From contig NZ_LR590470.1 of NCBI RefSeq assembly GCF_901472535.1, positions 1,550,001 through 1,614,000 of the forward strand: 64,000 nt of DNA, written 5' to 3'. The position numbers and the translations under genes were made by a program. The notes under the pieces are model-generated. The model had not been told where the DNA came from, did no database searches, and saw only the letters and a program-made list of their open reading frames with translations. Below are positions 9,847 through 19,876 of the stretch, piece after piece. The stretch is from Sphingobacterium daejeonense. GTDB taxonomy: Bacteria > Bacteroidota > Bacteroidia > Sphingobacteriales > Sphingobacteriaceae. Position 1 is the first letter of the stretch; every line of letters starts with the position of its first letter.

Positions 9847-10993
9847 CAGGGAAGAATTTGATATAGTCAGGAACAGCGAAATTACAACGCCTCAAATGAC
9901 TTTGAATGTCAGCACGATTTCCGAAGAAATTTCTTGGGAGCATCCCACATTCAAAAACTTTAACGAAGTATCGGCATATCCGCTATGCAGCAGGACAATA
10001 CCTACAAAGGTCGGTATCTCATCCCTGCCTACAATTCCCAAACATACGGTGCATACTGGATTGAAAAATGGAAGAAGAACAAATGGGAGCTTCAGGGCGG
10101 TATCAGGTATGATTTTAAGCAAATCAGTACGGTACGATACCCTTACAATAACCAGCCTGTGGAGCATGACTTTGATTTTTCAACAATCGGGGCATCATTC
10201 AATACCATCTACCATCTTTCAGACCATATCAGGATAAACGGAATGGTCAGCTTTGCCAATAGGGCTCCCCACGTTAACGAACTGCTCATTGACGGCATAC
10301 ATCAAGGTACTGCCACCTATGAACTTGGGGACGTAAACCTGAAAATAGAGCAGGCTGTAAAACACGGTCTTGGGGCTTTCATATAGCAATGAAGAAAAAT
10401 CAGTAAATATAGACTGGTCTGTATTCTACAATTCCATCAACAACTTTATCTATTTACAGCCCCGCCCGGGAGAGCCTGTATTGACCATTGCAGGTGCATT
10501 TCCCAAATTCGTCTATCAACAGGCTGATGCCTATCTCACGGGAACGGATTTATTAATCAATTACAAGCCTGTACAGAAACTGGACATCATAGGAAAGGCA
10601 TCTTTGCTAAGGGCGTACAATAAAACGATAAACGACTGGCTGATTTCCATGCCATCGGACAGGTTTTCATTGGGGTTCAATTACGAACTGCCCGATATAA
10701 GGTCTTTCCAAAAATCCTATATCGGGATGGAAATTCCGCTGGTCTTAAAACAGACAAGAGTACCTGATGAAAACATACACGGCCAGCAGGATTATAAGCT
10801 TGCCCCCTGATGGTTATCTCCTGACAAATATATCCGCTGGTACAGTGGTCAGTGTCTTGGGCAGGTCACTGAACATCAATCTTGCAGTGAGCAACCTGTT
10901 CAATACCCGGTACAGAAACTACTGAACAGCTTCAGGTATTTTACGGACGAAATGGGCAGAAACATCTCCGTTAGATTAAAGTACGTTTTCTGA
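9838..10993 (+). pseudogene. TonB-dependent receptor, C-terminal barrel fragment
   Basis: Pieced together over several single-base shifts, the reading includes QMTLNVSTISEEISWEHPT, NSQTYGAYWIEKWKKNKWEL, INGMVSFANRAPHVNELLI and SFYNSINNFIYLQPRP-like barrel strands, and ends in the typical NISVRLKYVF. These are the last barrel strands of a TonB-dependent receptor; the plug and first half of the barrel are missing. The following gene is a small lipoprotein, and the preceding fragment is Fur-like, so this may be the relic of a metal-uptake locus. No substrate can be assigned. Confidence 0.7.
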
Positions 10994-11028
10994 CAAACAC
11001 GTTTTTCAACAATTAAATTTATATAACA

Positions 11029-11593
11029 ATGACACAGAAATTCAAACATTTTTCTTCGATTGCCGTAGCGGCAATCGTACTATTCGCAACCTCATGCAGC
11101 AAAGACGATGACCCTATCCCCGAAGAAAACGACAACGAGGTAATCACTACGGTACAGCTACGTTTTAAGGAACAGGGAACCACGAACGAACTTCTTTTAT
11201 GCTTGGAAAGGTGCTGACGGAGCCGGAGGAAACGCCCCGGTCATAGACCAGATTGCACTGCAACCGGGTAAGTCCTATGATGTCAGCGTATCCTTTCTTG
11301 ACGAGGTAAATGGTGAAGACATTACCGAAGAAGTAAGTGAGGAAAATATAGACCACCGTATTTATTACGTGCCATCTTCCACATCAAATATACAAATCAC
11401 AAATTTGGATAAGGATGACAACAACGTTACGTTAGGGCTGGAAAGCGTTTGGACAACCACGACCGCTTCCACTGGTACGGTCAGGGTTGTGCTGCGCCAT
11501 TATCCACAGGGAGGAAAGATTGAAACGGACTTGATTAATGACCCTAAGTCATCAACTGACGTAGATATTCAATTTAATTCTAAAGTTGAATAA
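11029..11593 (+). CDS. Secreted lipoprotein next to TonB receptor fragment (frameshifted)
   Basis: This starts MTQKFKHFSSIAVAAIVLFATSCSKDDD, a lipoprotein signal with lipobox FATSC, followed by acidic residues typical of surface-exposed Bacteroidota lipoproteins. The mature part alternates beta-type segments (VITTVQLRFKEQG, GKSYDVSVSFLDEVNGEDITEEV, STSNIQITNLDKDDNNVTLGLES, TVRVVLRHYPQGGK). A single frameshift near 11190-11205 joins the two halves. Total length is about 188 residues. Its place right after a TonB receptor suggests a partner lipoprotein of metal or haem uptake; the function is unknown. Confidence 0.65.
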
Positions 11594-11661
11594 ACCCCGC
11601 ACCAAGAAGAAGACCGGGCATCCGTCAGTATTTTAAGACCACAGCTTTTTAAGCAAACAAT

Positions 11662-11692
11662 AAAGCATTGCGATTATCTTTCGCAATGCTTT
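11662..11692 (+). terminator. Rho-independent terminator
   Basis: An 11-bp perfect stem, AAAGCATTGCG (11662-11672) and CGCAATGCTTT (11682-11692), with a 9-base loop is followed by GTGGTTTT. It ends the TonB receptor/lipoprotein unit. The rest of 11594-11857 shows no gene. Confidence 0.7.
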
Positions 11693-11857
11693 GTGGTTTT
11701 AAAGACCATCTAAAACTGGCTTTATGGCGATAACCATCTGATGAAGTGGCTCACCTATACAGGATTTCAATAAATCTTACAAATCAAATCCAAAATTTCA
11801 CAACAGTACCCATAATTATAATAGCCAATTTTGCATTGTAAATTAAAGCAGGCAAAT

Positions 11858-14272
11858 ATGGCGACAAACAGAGAAAATATATACATACCGTTGGAGGATG
11901 TAGAAAGCGAACACTGTGCATTAATCGTTGAAAAGGGATTGGCACAGGTAAAAGGCGTAGAAACCCATAAAGTAGAGCTGAACAACCGCAGGGCAGCGAT
12001 TACAGTAGATAGCAATGAAACCGTAGGCGAAGCTGTTAAGGCAATTAAAGATTTAGGTTACGGAGTTCCTACGGTTAAAAGTGCTTTTTCCGGTATTGGG
12101 CATGACCTGTGCATCCTGTGCGGGCAGTGCCGAAAGCATTGTTAAATACCAACCGGGAGTAGTTAATGCTTCCGTGAACTTTGCAACGGGCAATCTTACC
12201 GTGGAATATCTGCCCAATATGACCGATGCCTCCACCCTGCAAAAAGCGGTTCAGGGAGTAGGTTACGACCTATTGATTGAAGACAAAACCAAGCAGCAGG
12301 AAACGCTCGAAGCCATCCACGAAAAGAAATTCCGAACCTTGAAAAACAAGACCATTTGGGCAATTATCCTTTCCCTGCCCGTGGTAATCATAGGAATGTT
12401 CTTTATGGATATGCCCTATGCAGACCCGATAATGTGGCTCTTTTCCACGCCCGTTGTAATATGGTTGGGCAGGGATTTTTTTTGTAAACGCTTGGAAGCA
12501 GGCAAAGCACCGTTCCGCCAATATGGATACGCTGGTGGCATTGAGTACAGGTATTGCCTACCTGTTCAGTGTTTTCAATATGCTGTTTGCCGACTTTTGG
12601 CATCAACGGGGACTGCATGCTCACGTATATTTTGAAGCGGCTGCCGTTATTATCGCATTCATCCTCTTGGGAAAACTGCTGGAAGAAAGAGCCAAAGGCA
12701 ACACCTCTTCAGCCATTAAGAAGCTGATGGGCTTGCAGCCAAAAACGGTCATCGTGGTACATGCGGACGGAACGGAAAAGCAGACCGCTATCGAAGACGT
12801 AAGCGCAGGCGATGTGATACTCGTAAAAGCCCGGTGAAAAGATTGCGGTAGACGGCATGGTCATATCGGGCAATTCGTATGTGGACGAAAGCATGTTAAG
12901 CGGTGAGCCTGTACCTGTATTGAAAAAAGAAAAAGAAAAAGTATTTGCAGGAACGATTAACCAAAAAGGCAGCTTCCGGTTCAGGGCGGTAAAAGTGGGC
13001 AAAGAAACCATGCTTGCCCACATCATCAAAATGGTGCAGGATGCACAGGGAAGCAAAGCACCCGTACAGAAACTGGTCGATAGGATTGCGGGCATCTTTG
13101 TTCCCACAGTGATAGGTATTGCCATCCTGACATTTACGCTATGGTTGATTTTGGGAGGCGAAAACGGGGTTGTTCAAGGTCTGTTGGCAGCCGTTACGGT
13201 ATTGGTCATTGCCTGCCCCTGTGCTTTAGGCTTAGCGACACCCACCGCTATTATGGTAGGCGTTGGTAAAGGTGCTGAAAATGGCATTTTGATAAAGGAT
13301 GCCGAAAGTTTGGAACTGGCCAAAAAAGTAAATGCCATCGTTTTGGACAAAACCGGAACCATCACCGAGGGAAGACCACAGGTAACGGGCATTAAATGGC
13401 TGAACAATGAGGACACTGCAAAAGAAATCCTTTTGAGCATCGAAAAGCAATCCGAGCATCCATTGGCAGAAGCCGTAGTGAAGCATCTTGGCGATGTAGC
13501 GACCACCTCTTTATCCATGTTCGACAGCATTACGGGCAAAGGCGCAAAAGCAGACCATGACAACGAAACCTATTATGTAGGCAACAAAAAGCTATTGGCA
13601 GAAAACAACATTGCCATTGCCGGCGAATTACAAGACCAGGCCGAAGAATGGGGCAAACAGTCTAAAACCGTTATCTGGTTTGCAAACAGCAAAAAGGCTC
13701 TTGCTGTAATCGCTATCGCCGATAAGATTAAGGAAACATCGGTGCGGGCTATCCGGGAAATGCAGGAAATGGGCATTGACCTGTATATGCTGACCGGAGA
13801 TAATGAAGCTACTGCAAAAGCCATTGCGGAGCAGACAGGCATCAAGCATTACAAAGCCGAAGTTTTGCCACAGCACAAAGCCGACTTTGTGAAAGAACTG
13901 CAAAGTAAAGGAAAGGTAGTGGCAATGGTGGGCGATGGTATCAACGACAGCACCGCATTGGCAACAGCCGATGTAAGTATCGCAATGGGCAAAGGCAGCG
14001 ACATCGCAATGGACGTAGCCAAGATGACCATCATTTCGTCCGACCTGACCAAGATACCGCAGGCAATACGCTTGTCCAAACAGACCGTAGCCACCATCAA
14101 GCAAAACCTGTTCTGGGCGTTTATCTACAACGTAATCGGCATTCCGGTAGCGGCAGGCATCCTTTACCCTGTTAACGGCTTCCTGCTCAACCCGATGATT
14201 GCGGGTGCGGCAATGGCATTGAGCAGCGTGAGCGTGGTCAGTAACAGCCTGCGGTTGAAGTGGAAGAAATAA
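11858..14272 (+). CDS. copA: Copper-translocating P1B-type ATPase, CopA-like (frameshifted)
   Basis: When repaired, this is an inner-membrane Cu(I) export ATPase of about 804 residues. It has a degenerate N-terminal HMA domain with a single Cys (VESEHCALIVEKGL), a second HMA domain with GMTCASC, and transmembrane segments including the Cu(I) motif IACPCALGLATPTA. Catalytic parts are the actuator MLSGEPVPV, phosphorylation site VLDKTGTITEG, SEHPLAEA in the nucleotide-binding domain, and hinge GDGINDSTAL. Three insertions break it: an extra T at 12085-12089, an extra T at 12476-12483, and a G near 12829. Removing them gives FPVLGMTC, RDFFVNAWKQ and VKPGEKIAV. It opens the copper cluster; an HMA chaperone follows. 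Confidence 0.92.
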
Positions 14273-14371
14273 AACAGTAAATCTCACAAATCAAACAAGA
14301 AATTACACAACAATAACTAACTGAATAGTACGGAAATTTGCATTATCAGATAACTCTAAAATTTGTAAACA

Positions 14372-14593
14372 ATGGAAAATAAACAATTTCAATTCAAGAC
14401 GAACATCAATTGCGGCGGCTGTATCGCATCTGTAAAGCCGCACTTGGACAAGGCAGAGGGCATCTGCCATTGGGAAGTGGACACGGCCAACAAGGACAAA
14501 GTACTTACCGTGAAGTCCGAGGGCATTACCGAGCATGAAGTAATATCGACCGTGCAAAAGGCAGGCTTCAAAATAGAACCTTTGGATGCCTAA
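14372..14593 (+). CDS. HMA-domain copper chaperone
   Basis: This 73-residue cytosolic protein is a single heavy-metal-associated domain with NINCGGCIASV (Cys14-x2-Cys17) and a typical end AGFKIEPLDA. It probably delivers Cu(I) to the preceding CopA-like ATPase, as CopZ-type chaperones do. It lies 99 bases after copA and is followed by a strong hairpin, so it likely ends that transcription unit. The frame is intact. Confidence 0.88.
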   Translation: MENKQFQFKTNINCGGCIASVKPHLDKAEGICHWEVDTANKDKVLTVKSEGITEHEVISTVQKAGFKIEPLDA

Positions 14594-14608
14594 GCCAGCA
14601 ACTTTTTG

Positions 14609-14664
14609 AAATGCCCTTTTTCCGACCGAATTTCCATGAGGTTGGGTTGATGAAAAGGGCATTT
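14609..14664. terminator. Long-loop terminator hairpin
   Basis: A 12-bp perfect stem, AAATGCCCTTTT (14609-14620) and AAAAGGGCATTT (14653-14664), has a 32-base loop. It begins 15 bases after the chaperone stop and has A/T tracts on both sides, so it could work in either direction. Confidence 0.6.
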
Positions 14665-14777
14665 TATCAATTCTGAAAAAAGGCGATAGGTTATTGCGTA
14701 TATGGCATTATTTTTCCATATAGCAAAAAAAACGTAAAACGATATAAAAAACCAATCTAATTTGTAACTTTGTTGCG

Positions 14778-15164
14778 TTGAAAAATTATAGAATACATAT
14801 AGGCATTTTGACATTGTTCTGTTTGGTTTTCTTTATGATACCAAGTCAGAGCTATGCCTGTTCCAAAAATTCAACAAAGACCGAGCAGTCTTCCTGCTCA
14901 AAGGAGAAATCCAAAAAATCAGAACATACAAAAGGTTGCAAGAGCAAATCCTGTAAAAAATGCAAAAGTGACAAATGCGGGGGCGGTTGTTCCCACAGCT
15001 CTTGCAGGTGCGGTGCTTCAACCACTTCCCTAAATGTCCCAACCGTAATCGAATTAAAGGCAAAAGATCACTTAGCAGCAGCTAAAAAGCAAAAATTCGC
15101 TTTCAAAGAAGCCTATTATTCTTCGGGCTTTTTTTCCATTTGGCTACCGCCTAAAATAAGCTAA
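14778..15164 (+). CDS. Cys-rich secreted protein of copper cluster
   Basis: This 128-residue protein has an N-terminal hydrophobic signal segment (residues 7-25) and a Lys/Cys-rich central region with cysteines at 28, 40, 54, 59, 62, 67, 71, 76 and 78, including a CGGGC and a CRCG. This suggests a periplasmic Cu(I)-binding or buffering protein; that is inference from composition and context. The start is TTG at 14778, only a few bases after a TAACTTTG box (14765-14772) that resembles a -7 element, so the message may be leaderless. No ATG gives an intact signal peptide. A hairpin terminator follows. Confidence 0.68.
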   Translation: MKNYRIHIGILTLFCLVFFMIPSQSYACSKNSTKTEQSSCSKEKSKKSEHTKGCKSKSCKKCKSDKCGGGCSHSSCRCGASTTSLNVPTVIELKAKDHLAAAKKQKFAFKEAYYSSGFFSIWLPPKIS

Positions 15165-15200
15165 ATTTATGGCCTGCCAGCCATAGGTATGTCCTGTCAG

Positions 15201-15218
15201 AAGCCGCTTCGGCTTTTT
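15201..15218 (+). terminator. Rho-independent terminator
   Basis: AAGCCG (15201-15206), a CTT loop and CGGCTT (15210-15215) are followed by TTT. It separates the Cys-rich gene from the next operon. Confidence 0.65.
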
Positions 15219-15300
15219 GCAAATCCCTTATTTGTATCATTTATTTAAAGTTTAAAACAGAAATGGGCTTTCAATACTTCATTTCTAAAAAGTAATTATT

Positions 15301-16182
15301 ATGAAATCATTATCAAAAATAGTGATGGTAATCGCCGTATTACTATCCTCAATGAATGGTTTCGCACAAATCAAAAATGCGAAAACAGAAACCGTAAAGA
15401 TTTACGGCAATTGTGGTATGTGTAAAACCACCATCGAAAAAGCAGGTAACATAAAAAAGGTAGCCAACGTGGACTGGAACAAAGATACCAAGATGGCTAC
15501 GCTCACGTATGACAGCGAGAAAACAAATCAGGATGAAATCCTGAAACGTATCGCTTTGGCGGGTTATGATAGTGAGAAGTTCCGTGCGCCGGATGACGTA
15601 TATGCGAAACTGGCTGAATGCTGCCAGTACGATAGACCTTTGAAGACAATTGCCCAAAACAAAGGGGCGGCAATGGACATGAAAGTCGGACATGGCAATC
15701 ACAACCACGGTGAAATGGCAGCACCCGCTAACAAGGATGCAGCTCAAAATCAATCACAGCTAAAAGCTGTGTTTGACAACTACTTTTCAGTGAAAGATGC
15801 TTTGATAAAAACCGATGAGGCAACTGCATCTGCCAAAGCCGCTGAATTGGCTGCATCCCTTAAAGCAGTCGATATGAACAAGCTTTCGGCAGAGGAACAT
15901 ACGGCTTGGATGAAAGTAATGCAGGACTTGACAGCTAATGCGGAAAGCATTTCAAAATCAAAAGACGTTGCAAAACAAAGAAGTGCTTTTGCGGCACTTT
16001 CGGGAAGCATCTACATACTGGCTAAAGTGTCTAAACAGGATACACCAGTTTATTACCAGCACTGTCCTATGTACAATGGAGGTAAGGGGGCCAATTGGCT
16101 AAGTAAAGAGAATGCCATTAAAAACCCATATTACGGCTCACAGATGCTTACCTGCGGCAGTACGGTCGAAACCATTAAATAA
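15301..16182 (+). CDS. Periplasmic HMA plus DUF3347 copper-binding protein
   Basis: This 293-residue protein has a signal peptide (first 23 residues, ending GFAQ). An HMA domain follows, with YGNCGMCKTTIEKAG (Cys38, Cys41). A His/Met-rich linker (DMKVGHGNHNHGEM) leads to a DUF3347 domain with the C-terminal signature YYQHCPMYNGGKGANWLS and NPYYGSQMLTCG. DUF3347 domains occur in Bacteroidota copper-efflux proteins, where the His, Cys and Met residues are candidate copper ligands. The role is probably periplasmic copper binding or hand-over. It starts a dense plus-strand operon running to the multicopper oxidase at 23071. The frame is intact. Confidence 0.85.
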   Translation: MKSLSKIVMVIAVLLSSMNGFAQIKNAKTETVKIYGNCGMCKTTIEKAGNIKKVANVDWNKDTKMATLTYDSEKTNQDEILKRIALAGYDSEKFRAPDDVYAKLAECCQYDRPLKTIAQNKGAAMDMKVGHGNHNHGEMAAPANKDAAQNQSQLKAVFDNYFSVKDALIKTDEATASAKAAELAASLKAVDMNKLSAEEHTAWMKVMQDLTANAESISKSKDVAKQRSAFAALSGSIYILAKVSKQDTPVYYQHCPMYNGGKGANWLSKENAIKNPYYGSQMLTCGSTVETIK

Positions 16183-16196
16183 CAGGTCGGAAAGCT

Positions 16197-16502
16197 ATGG
16201 AACAGTATAGTGATATGGTGCAGGCTCTTAAAGACCTAAGACAACGTGGGTACAGTATTGATTTTAGTCTGTTGCCGGACTGCCTTTACTGTGCGTCAAA
16301 GAGCCTGAAACTAAAACCGGAGGATTTTACGGTTACGGAAACTCATAGGTTTGAAAGCCTCGACAGCAGTCCTGATAACAATGCCGTGATTTATGCCATA
16401 TCGTCCAATGACGGTAAGAGCAAAGGGGTACTTGTTGATGCCTATGGTACTTATGCTGAAGAAATGACCCATGAGATGGTAAAAAAATTAAATGCAACAT
16501 AA
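16197..16502 (+). CDS. Small conserved protein, often labelled phosphoribosylpyrophosphate synthetase
   Basis: This 101-residue soluble protein has LPDCLYCASKSLKLKPEDFTV, HRFESL and VLVDAYGTYAEEMTHEM. It matches a widespread family of roughly 100 residues in Bacteroidota that databases often call phosphoribosylpyrophosphate synthetase. It is far too short for that enzyme (about 310 residues) and lacks its PRPP loop, so the name is misleading. The CLYC motif could bind metal. It lies 14 bases after the HMA-DUF3347 gene and 18 before the CopB-type ATPase, inside the copper operon. Function unknown. Confidence 0.7.
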   Translation: MEQYSDMVQALKDLRQRGYSIDFSLLPDCLYCASKSLKLKPEDFTVTETHRFESLDSSPDNNAVIYAISSNDGKSKGVLVDAYGTYAEEMTHEMVKKLNAT

Positions 16503-16520
16503 CTTTTAAAATCCCTTGTT

Positions 16521-18642
16521 ATGAAAAAATACACGTGTCCCATGCACCCGCAGGTGCTAAAAGACGAACCGGGCAAATGCCCTCTTTGTGGCATGGCATT
16601 GGTTCCCGGTGGCGGTACGTCAGCTTCTCATGAACACACGCCAGAACATGAGCATTCCGGGCATTCTCAACATGGCCATGATGACGAAAACTTTGATAAA
16701 CATGAGGGGCATAATACAGGCGATTTCCTCACACGTTTTTGGATAAGCCTTGTCATTACAATCCCTATCCTGCTCCTGTCGCACATGATACAGCAATGGT
16801 TGGGTTTCTCCCTTGCTTTCAATGGCGATAAATATGTGCTGTTGGCATTGGGTACGGTGATTTATTGCTATGGAGGCTTACCGTTCCTAAAGGGAATGAT
16901 TGGCGAGGTGAAAGCCAAAGCCATAGGGATGATGACACTTGTTGCCATTGCCATATCCGTAGCCTATGTTTATTCCGTAGCCGTTGTATTTGGCTTGCAG
17001 GGTATGGACTTCTTTTGGGAACTGGCAACCCTAATTGACATCATGCTGTTAGGGCATTGGCTGGAAATGCGTTCCCAAATGGCTGCTTCACGGGCATTAC
17101 AGTCATTGGTGGCTTTGCTGCCCAACGATGTTACCGTGGAACGTGGCGGAGAAGCTGTAAAGATAAAGCTCGAAGACCTGCAAAGCGGTGAAACGGCTAT
17201 CATAAAACCGGGAGAAAAAATTCCAGCCGATGGATTGGTACTGGAGGGGCTTTCGTATATCAACGAGAGTATGCTTACCGGGGAAAGTGTTCCCGTAAAA
17301 AAGGAAAAGGACGGAAAGGTCATCGCAGGCTCTATCAATGGCGATGGTGCGCTGAAAGTTAAGGTAACAGCCGTGGGAAAAGACAGCTACCTGAACAGGG
17401 TTATCAATCTTGTGCAGGAAGCGCAGGCTACTAAGTCTAATACACAGAACCTTGCGGACAAAGTTGCCAAATGGCTCACCTTTATTGCCATTGCCGTGGG
17501 CATAGGCACATTTGCCTATTGGTATGCAAGCAGTGGAGATATTGCCTTTGCGCTTGAAAGAATGGTGACGGTAATGGTAACGGCCTGCCCGCACGCATTG
17601 GGCGTGGCTATCCCGTTGGTGGTCGCCATTTCCACAACGCTTTCGGCGACCAATGGCCTGCTCATCCGCAACCGTACGGCATTTGAAACCACCCGAAAAC
17701 TTTCCACCGTCATTTTTGATAAGACCGGAACGCTCACCAAAGGTTCCCATGCCGTAGAAAAGGTTATACCGTTAACAGACGAATATAATGCCGATGAGGT
17801 TATCCAGTATGCTGCCGCAGTACAGCAAAATTCGGAACACCATATCGCCAAAGGCATTATGGCTACATTGAAAGAAAAGAGCCTTGCCTTATGGAAGTCT
17901 GAAAACTTCAGCTATATGCAGGGCATAGGTGTTAAAGGTGTTGTGAACGGGAAAAATGTCGTAGCTGGCGGCCCGAATTATTTCACCGAAAACCACCTTT
18001 CCCTGCCGGAAATACCAAGCGAAATCAATCAGGAAGCCGAAACGGTCAACTTTGTCCTCATTGATGACCGGGTAATCGGCATCATTACTTTGGCAGACAG
18101 CATCCGTGAGGGGTCGGCACAGGCGATTGAGGAACTCAAAAAAAATGGGCATCAAGTCCTTTCTGCTCACCGGGGACAACGACAGGATTGCTGCTGCCGT
18201 AGCCGGAAAATTGGGTATGGACGGGTATTTGGCTAATGTGCTTCCGCACAACAAGCAGGAGAAAGTAAAGGAGTTTCAGGCAAAAGGCGAAATCGTAGCA
18301 ATGACTGGTGATGGTGTAAATGATGCACCTGCACTGGCACAGGCAGATGTGGGCATTGCCGTGGGGTCCGGTACGGACGTGGCTGCCGAAACAGCGGATA
18401 TCATATTGGTAGACAGCGACCCGAGGGATGTGGTCAAACTGATTGACTTCGGCAAACTTACCTACAAAAAGATGGTACAGAACCTGATATGGGCGGTTGG
18501 CTACAACGTGGTGGCAATACCCCTTGCGGCAGGCGTACTCTATCCGAATTTTGTTTTAAGTCCCGCTATGGGTGCTGTGCTGATGAGTGTAAGCACCATT
18601 GTAGTGGCTATTAACGCAAGTTTTTTAAAAATCAAAAAATAA
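16521..18642 (+). CDS. copB: Copper-translocating P1B-type ATPase, CopB-like (frameshifted)
   Basis: When repaired this is an inner-membrane ATPase of about 706 residues. It starts with a small Cys zinc-ribbon-like heavy-metal-binding domain (YTCPMHP, then CPLCGMALVPGG), followed by a His-rich stretch (about residues 36-65). The ion motif in the membrane is TACPHALG: CPH, the mark of CopB-type pumps, instead of CPC. The catalytic set is complete: MLTGESVPV, VIFDKTGTLT, SEHHIAKG in the nucleotide domain and GDGVNDAPAL. One extra A in the eight-A run at 18138-18145 breaks the frame; with seven it reads EELKKMGIKSFLLTGDND. It complements CopA in the same cluster. Confidence 0.92.
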
Positions 18643-18648
18643 ATAAAA

Positions 18649-19314
18649 ATGAAAAATCTAACATTATCAATCATTGCTGTTATCATGGCATTTGTAACAG
18701 TATCATGCAATCAGGCATCCAACAAAAACGAGCAGTCTTCAAGTGATACTGCTGTTGTATCACAAGAACAGTCAGCTTCCCAACCAAAAGAGGATGATAC
18801 GGTAGCTGCGCCCGTTGTGAGTGAAACTCCGAGCGGTCAGGAAGCAAAAGCAACAGGAAAAGAAGAAGCAAAAAACTTTTCTATTGCGCCCATAGTTACC
18901 GATTATCTGTCCTTAAAGAACGCCCTTGTTTCGGACGATGACAAAGCTGCCGCCAGTTCAGGGAAAAAGCTGTTAGCTACCCTGAATAAAGTGGACATGA
19001 AAGCCGTTCCTGCCGATAAGCACAAAAAGTACATGGACATAGCGGACGATGCTAAAGAACACGCAGAACATATCGGGGAAAATGTCGGCAACATCCACCA
19101 CCAGCGGGAACATTTGGCCTCGCTTGGCGAAGATTTGAAAGACCTGATTGATTTGTTCGGTACATCGCAAACATTGTATCAGGACCATTGCCCGATGTTC
19201 AATGACGGTAAGGGTGCTGTTTGGTTCAGCGAAAACAAGGAAATCAAAAACCCTTACTACGGTTCTAAAATGCTGACCTGCGGTAAGGTGGAAAAAACAA
19301 TTAACAGCAAATAA
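18649..19314 (+). CDS. DUF3347 lipoprotein
   Basis: This 221-residue lipoprotein has the lipobox VTVSC at Cys20, a low-complexity Ser/Gln/Glu linker, and a DUF3347 domain: YLSLKNALVSDD, HLASLGEDLKDLI, YQDHCPMFNDGKGAVWFSE and NPYYGSKMLTCG. The last two motifs match those of the HMA-DUF3347 protein at 15301-16182, so the two are paralogous in this domain. It is probably membrane-anchored in the periplasm with a copper-binding role. It starts 6 bases after the copB stop. The frame is intact. Confidence 0.85.
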   Translation: MKNLTLSIIAVIMAFVTVSCNQASNKNEQSSSDTAVVSQEQSASQPKEDDTVAAPVVSETPSGQEAKATGKEEAKNFSIAPIVTDYLSLKNALVSDDDKAAASSGKKLLATLNKVDMKAVPADKHKKYMDIADDAKEHAEHIGENVGNIHHQREHLASLGEDLKDLIDLFGTSQTLYQDHCPMFNDGKGAVWFSENKEIKNPYYGSKMLTCGKVEKTINSK

Positions 19315-19325
19315 AATTCAGGGTT

Positions 19326-19850
19326 ATGGAAAATATGCAAAACAGTCACCATGCGGGTCATTCCTCGGAGCATGGCACGCACAATACAAAACATGCTTCG
19401 GCCATGTACAAACGCTTTGCGGTGATGGCTGTAGCCATGTTCGCAGTGATGTATTTTATCATGTACGCCATGATTGACGGGTGGCAGAACCTGATACCCA
19501 ATATCAACAATTTGTACATGACCCTGCTGATGACCTCGGCAATGCTGCTTATCGAATTAGCGATAATGAAAGTAATGTACCCCAACAGGAAGATGAATTG
19601 GGCGATAGCCATCATCTCGGTTGCTGTTGGCATCTTTTCATGGTTTGGTATCAGGGAACAAATCAATGTCGGGGACAAGCAGTTTGCAAAGGGTATGATA
19701 CCCCATCACGCAGCAGCCATATTGATGTCCGAAAAGGCACACCTGACCGACCCGGAACTGATAGAGCTGCAAAAAAATATACTTAAAACCCAAGCGGAAG
19801 AAATTGAACTAATGAAGCGCAAGCTAAAAGAGTTTGAAGAAAGTAAATAA
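19326..19850 (+). CDS. DUF305 membrane protein
   Basis: This 174-residue protein has a His-rich N-terminus (residues 8-23), three hydrophobic segments (about 30-50, 60-83, 92-108) and a C-terminal DUF305 domain with GMIPHHAAAILMSEKA (His127, His128). DUF305 proteins have a ferritin-like helical fold and are common beside copper-resistance genes; the HH and Met residues are likely metal ligands. It lies 11 bases after the DUF3347 lipoprotein and clearly belongs to the same operon. Its exact biochemical role is not known. Confidence 0.85.
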   Translation: MENMQNSHHAGHSSEHGTHNTKHASAMYKRFAVMAVAMFAVMYFIMYAMIDGWQNLIPNINNLYMTLLMTSAMLLIELAIMKVMYPNRKMNWAIAIISVAVGIFSWFGIREQINVGDKQFAKGMIPHHAAAILMSEKAHLTDPELIELQKNILKTQAEEIELMKRKLKEFEESK

Positions 19851-19876
19851 TAAAATTTAAAAAAACAAGTTTGGAC

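Noticed and set aside
13628..14287. Long minus-strand frame of 219 codons opposite copA
   Set aside because: The plus strand encodes the P-type ATPase catalytic core there; the opposite frame is Cys/His-rich noise without motif.
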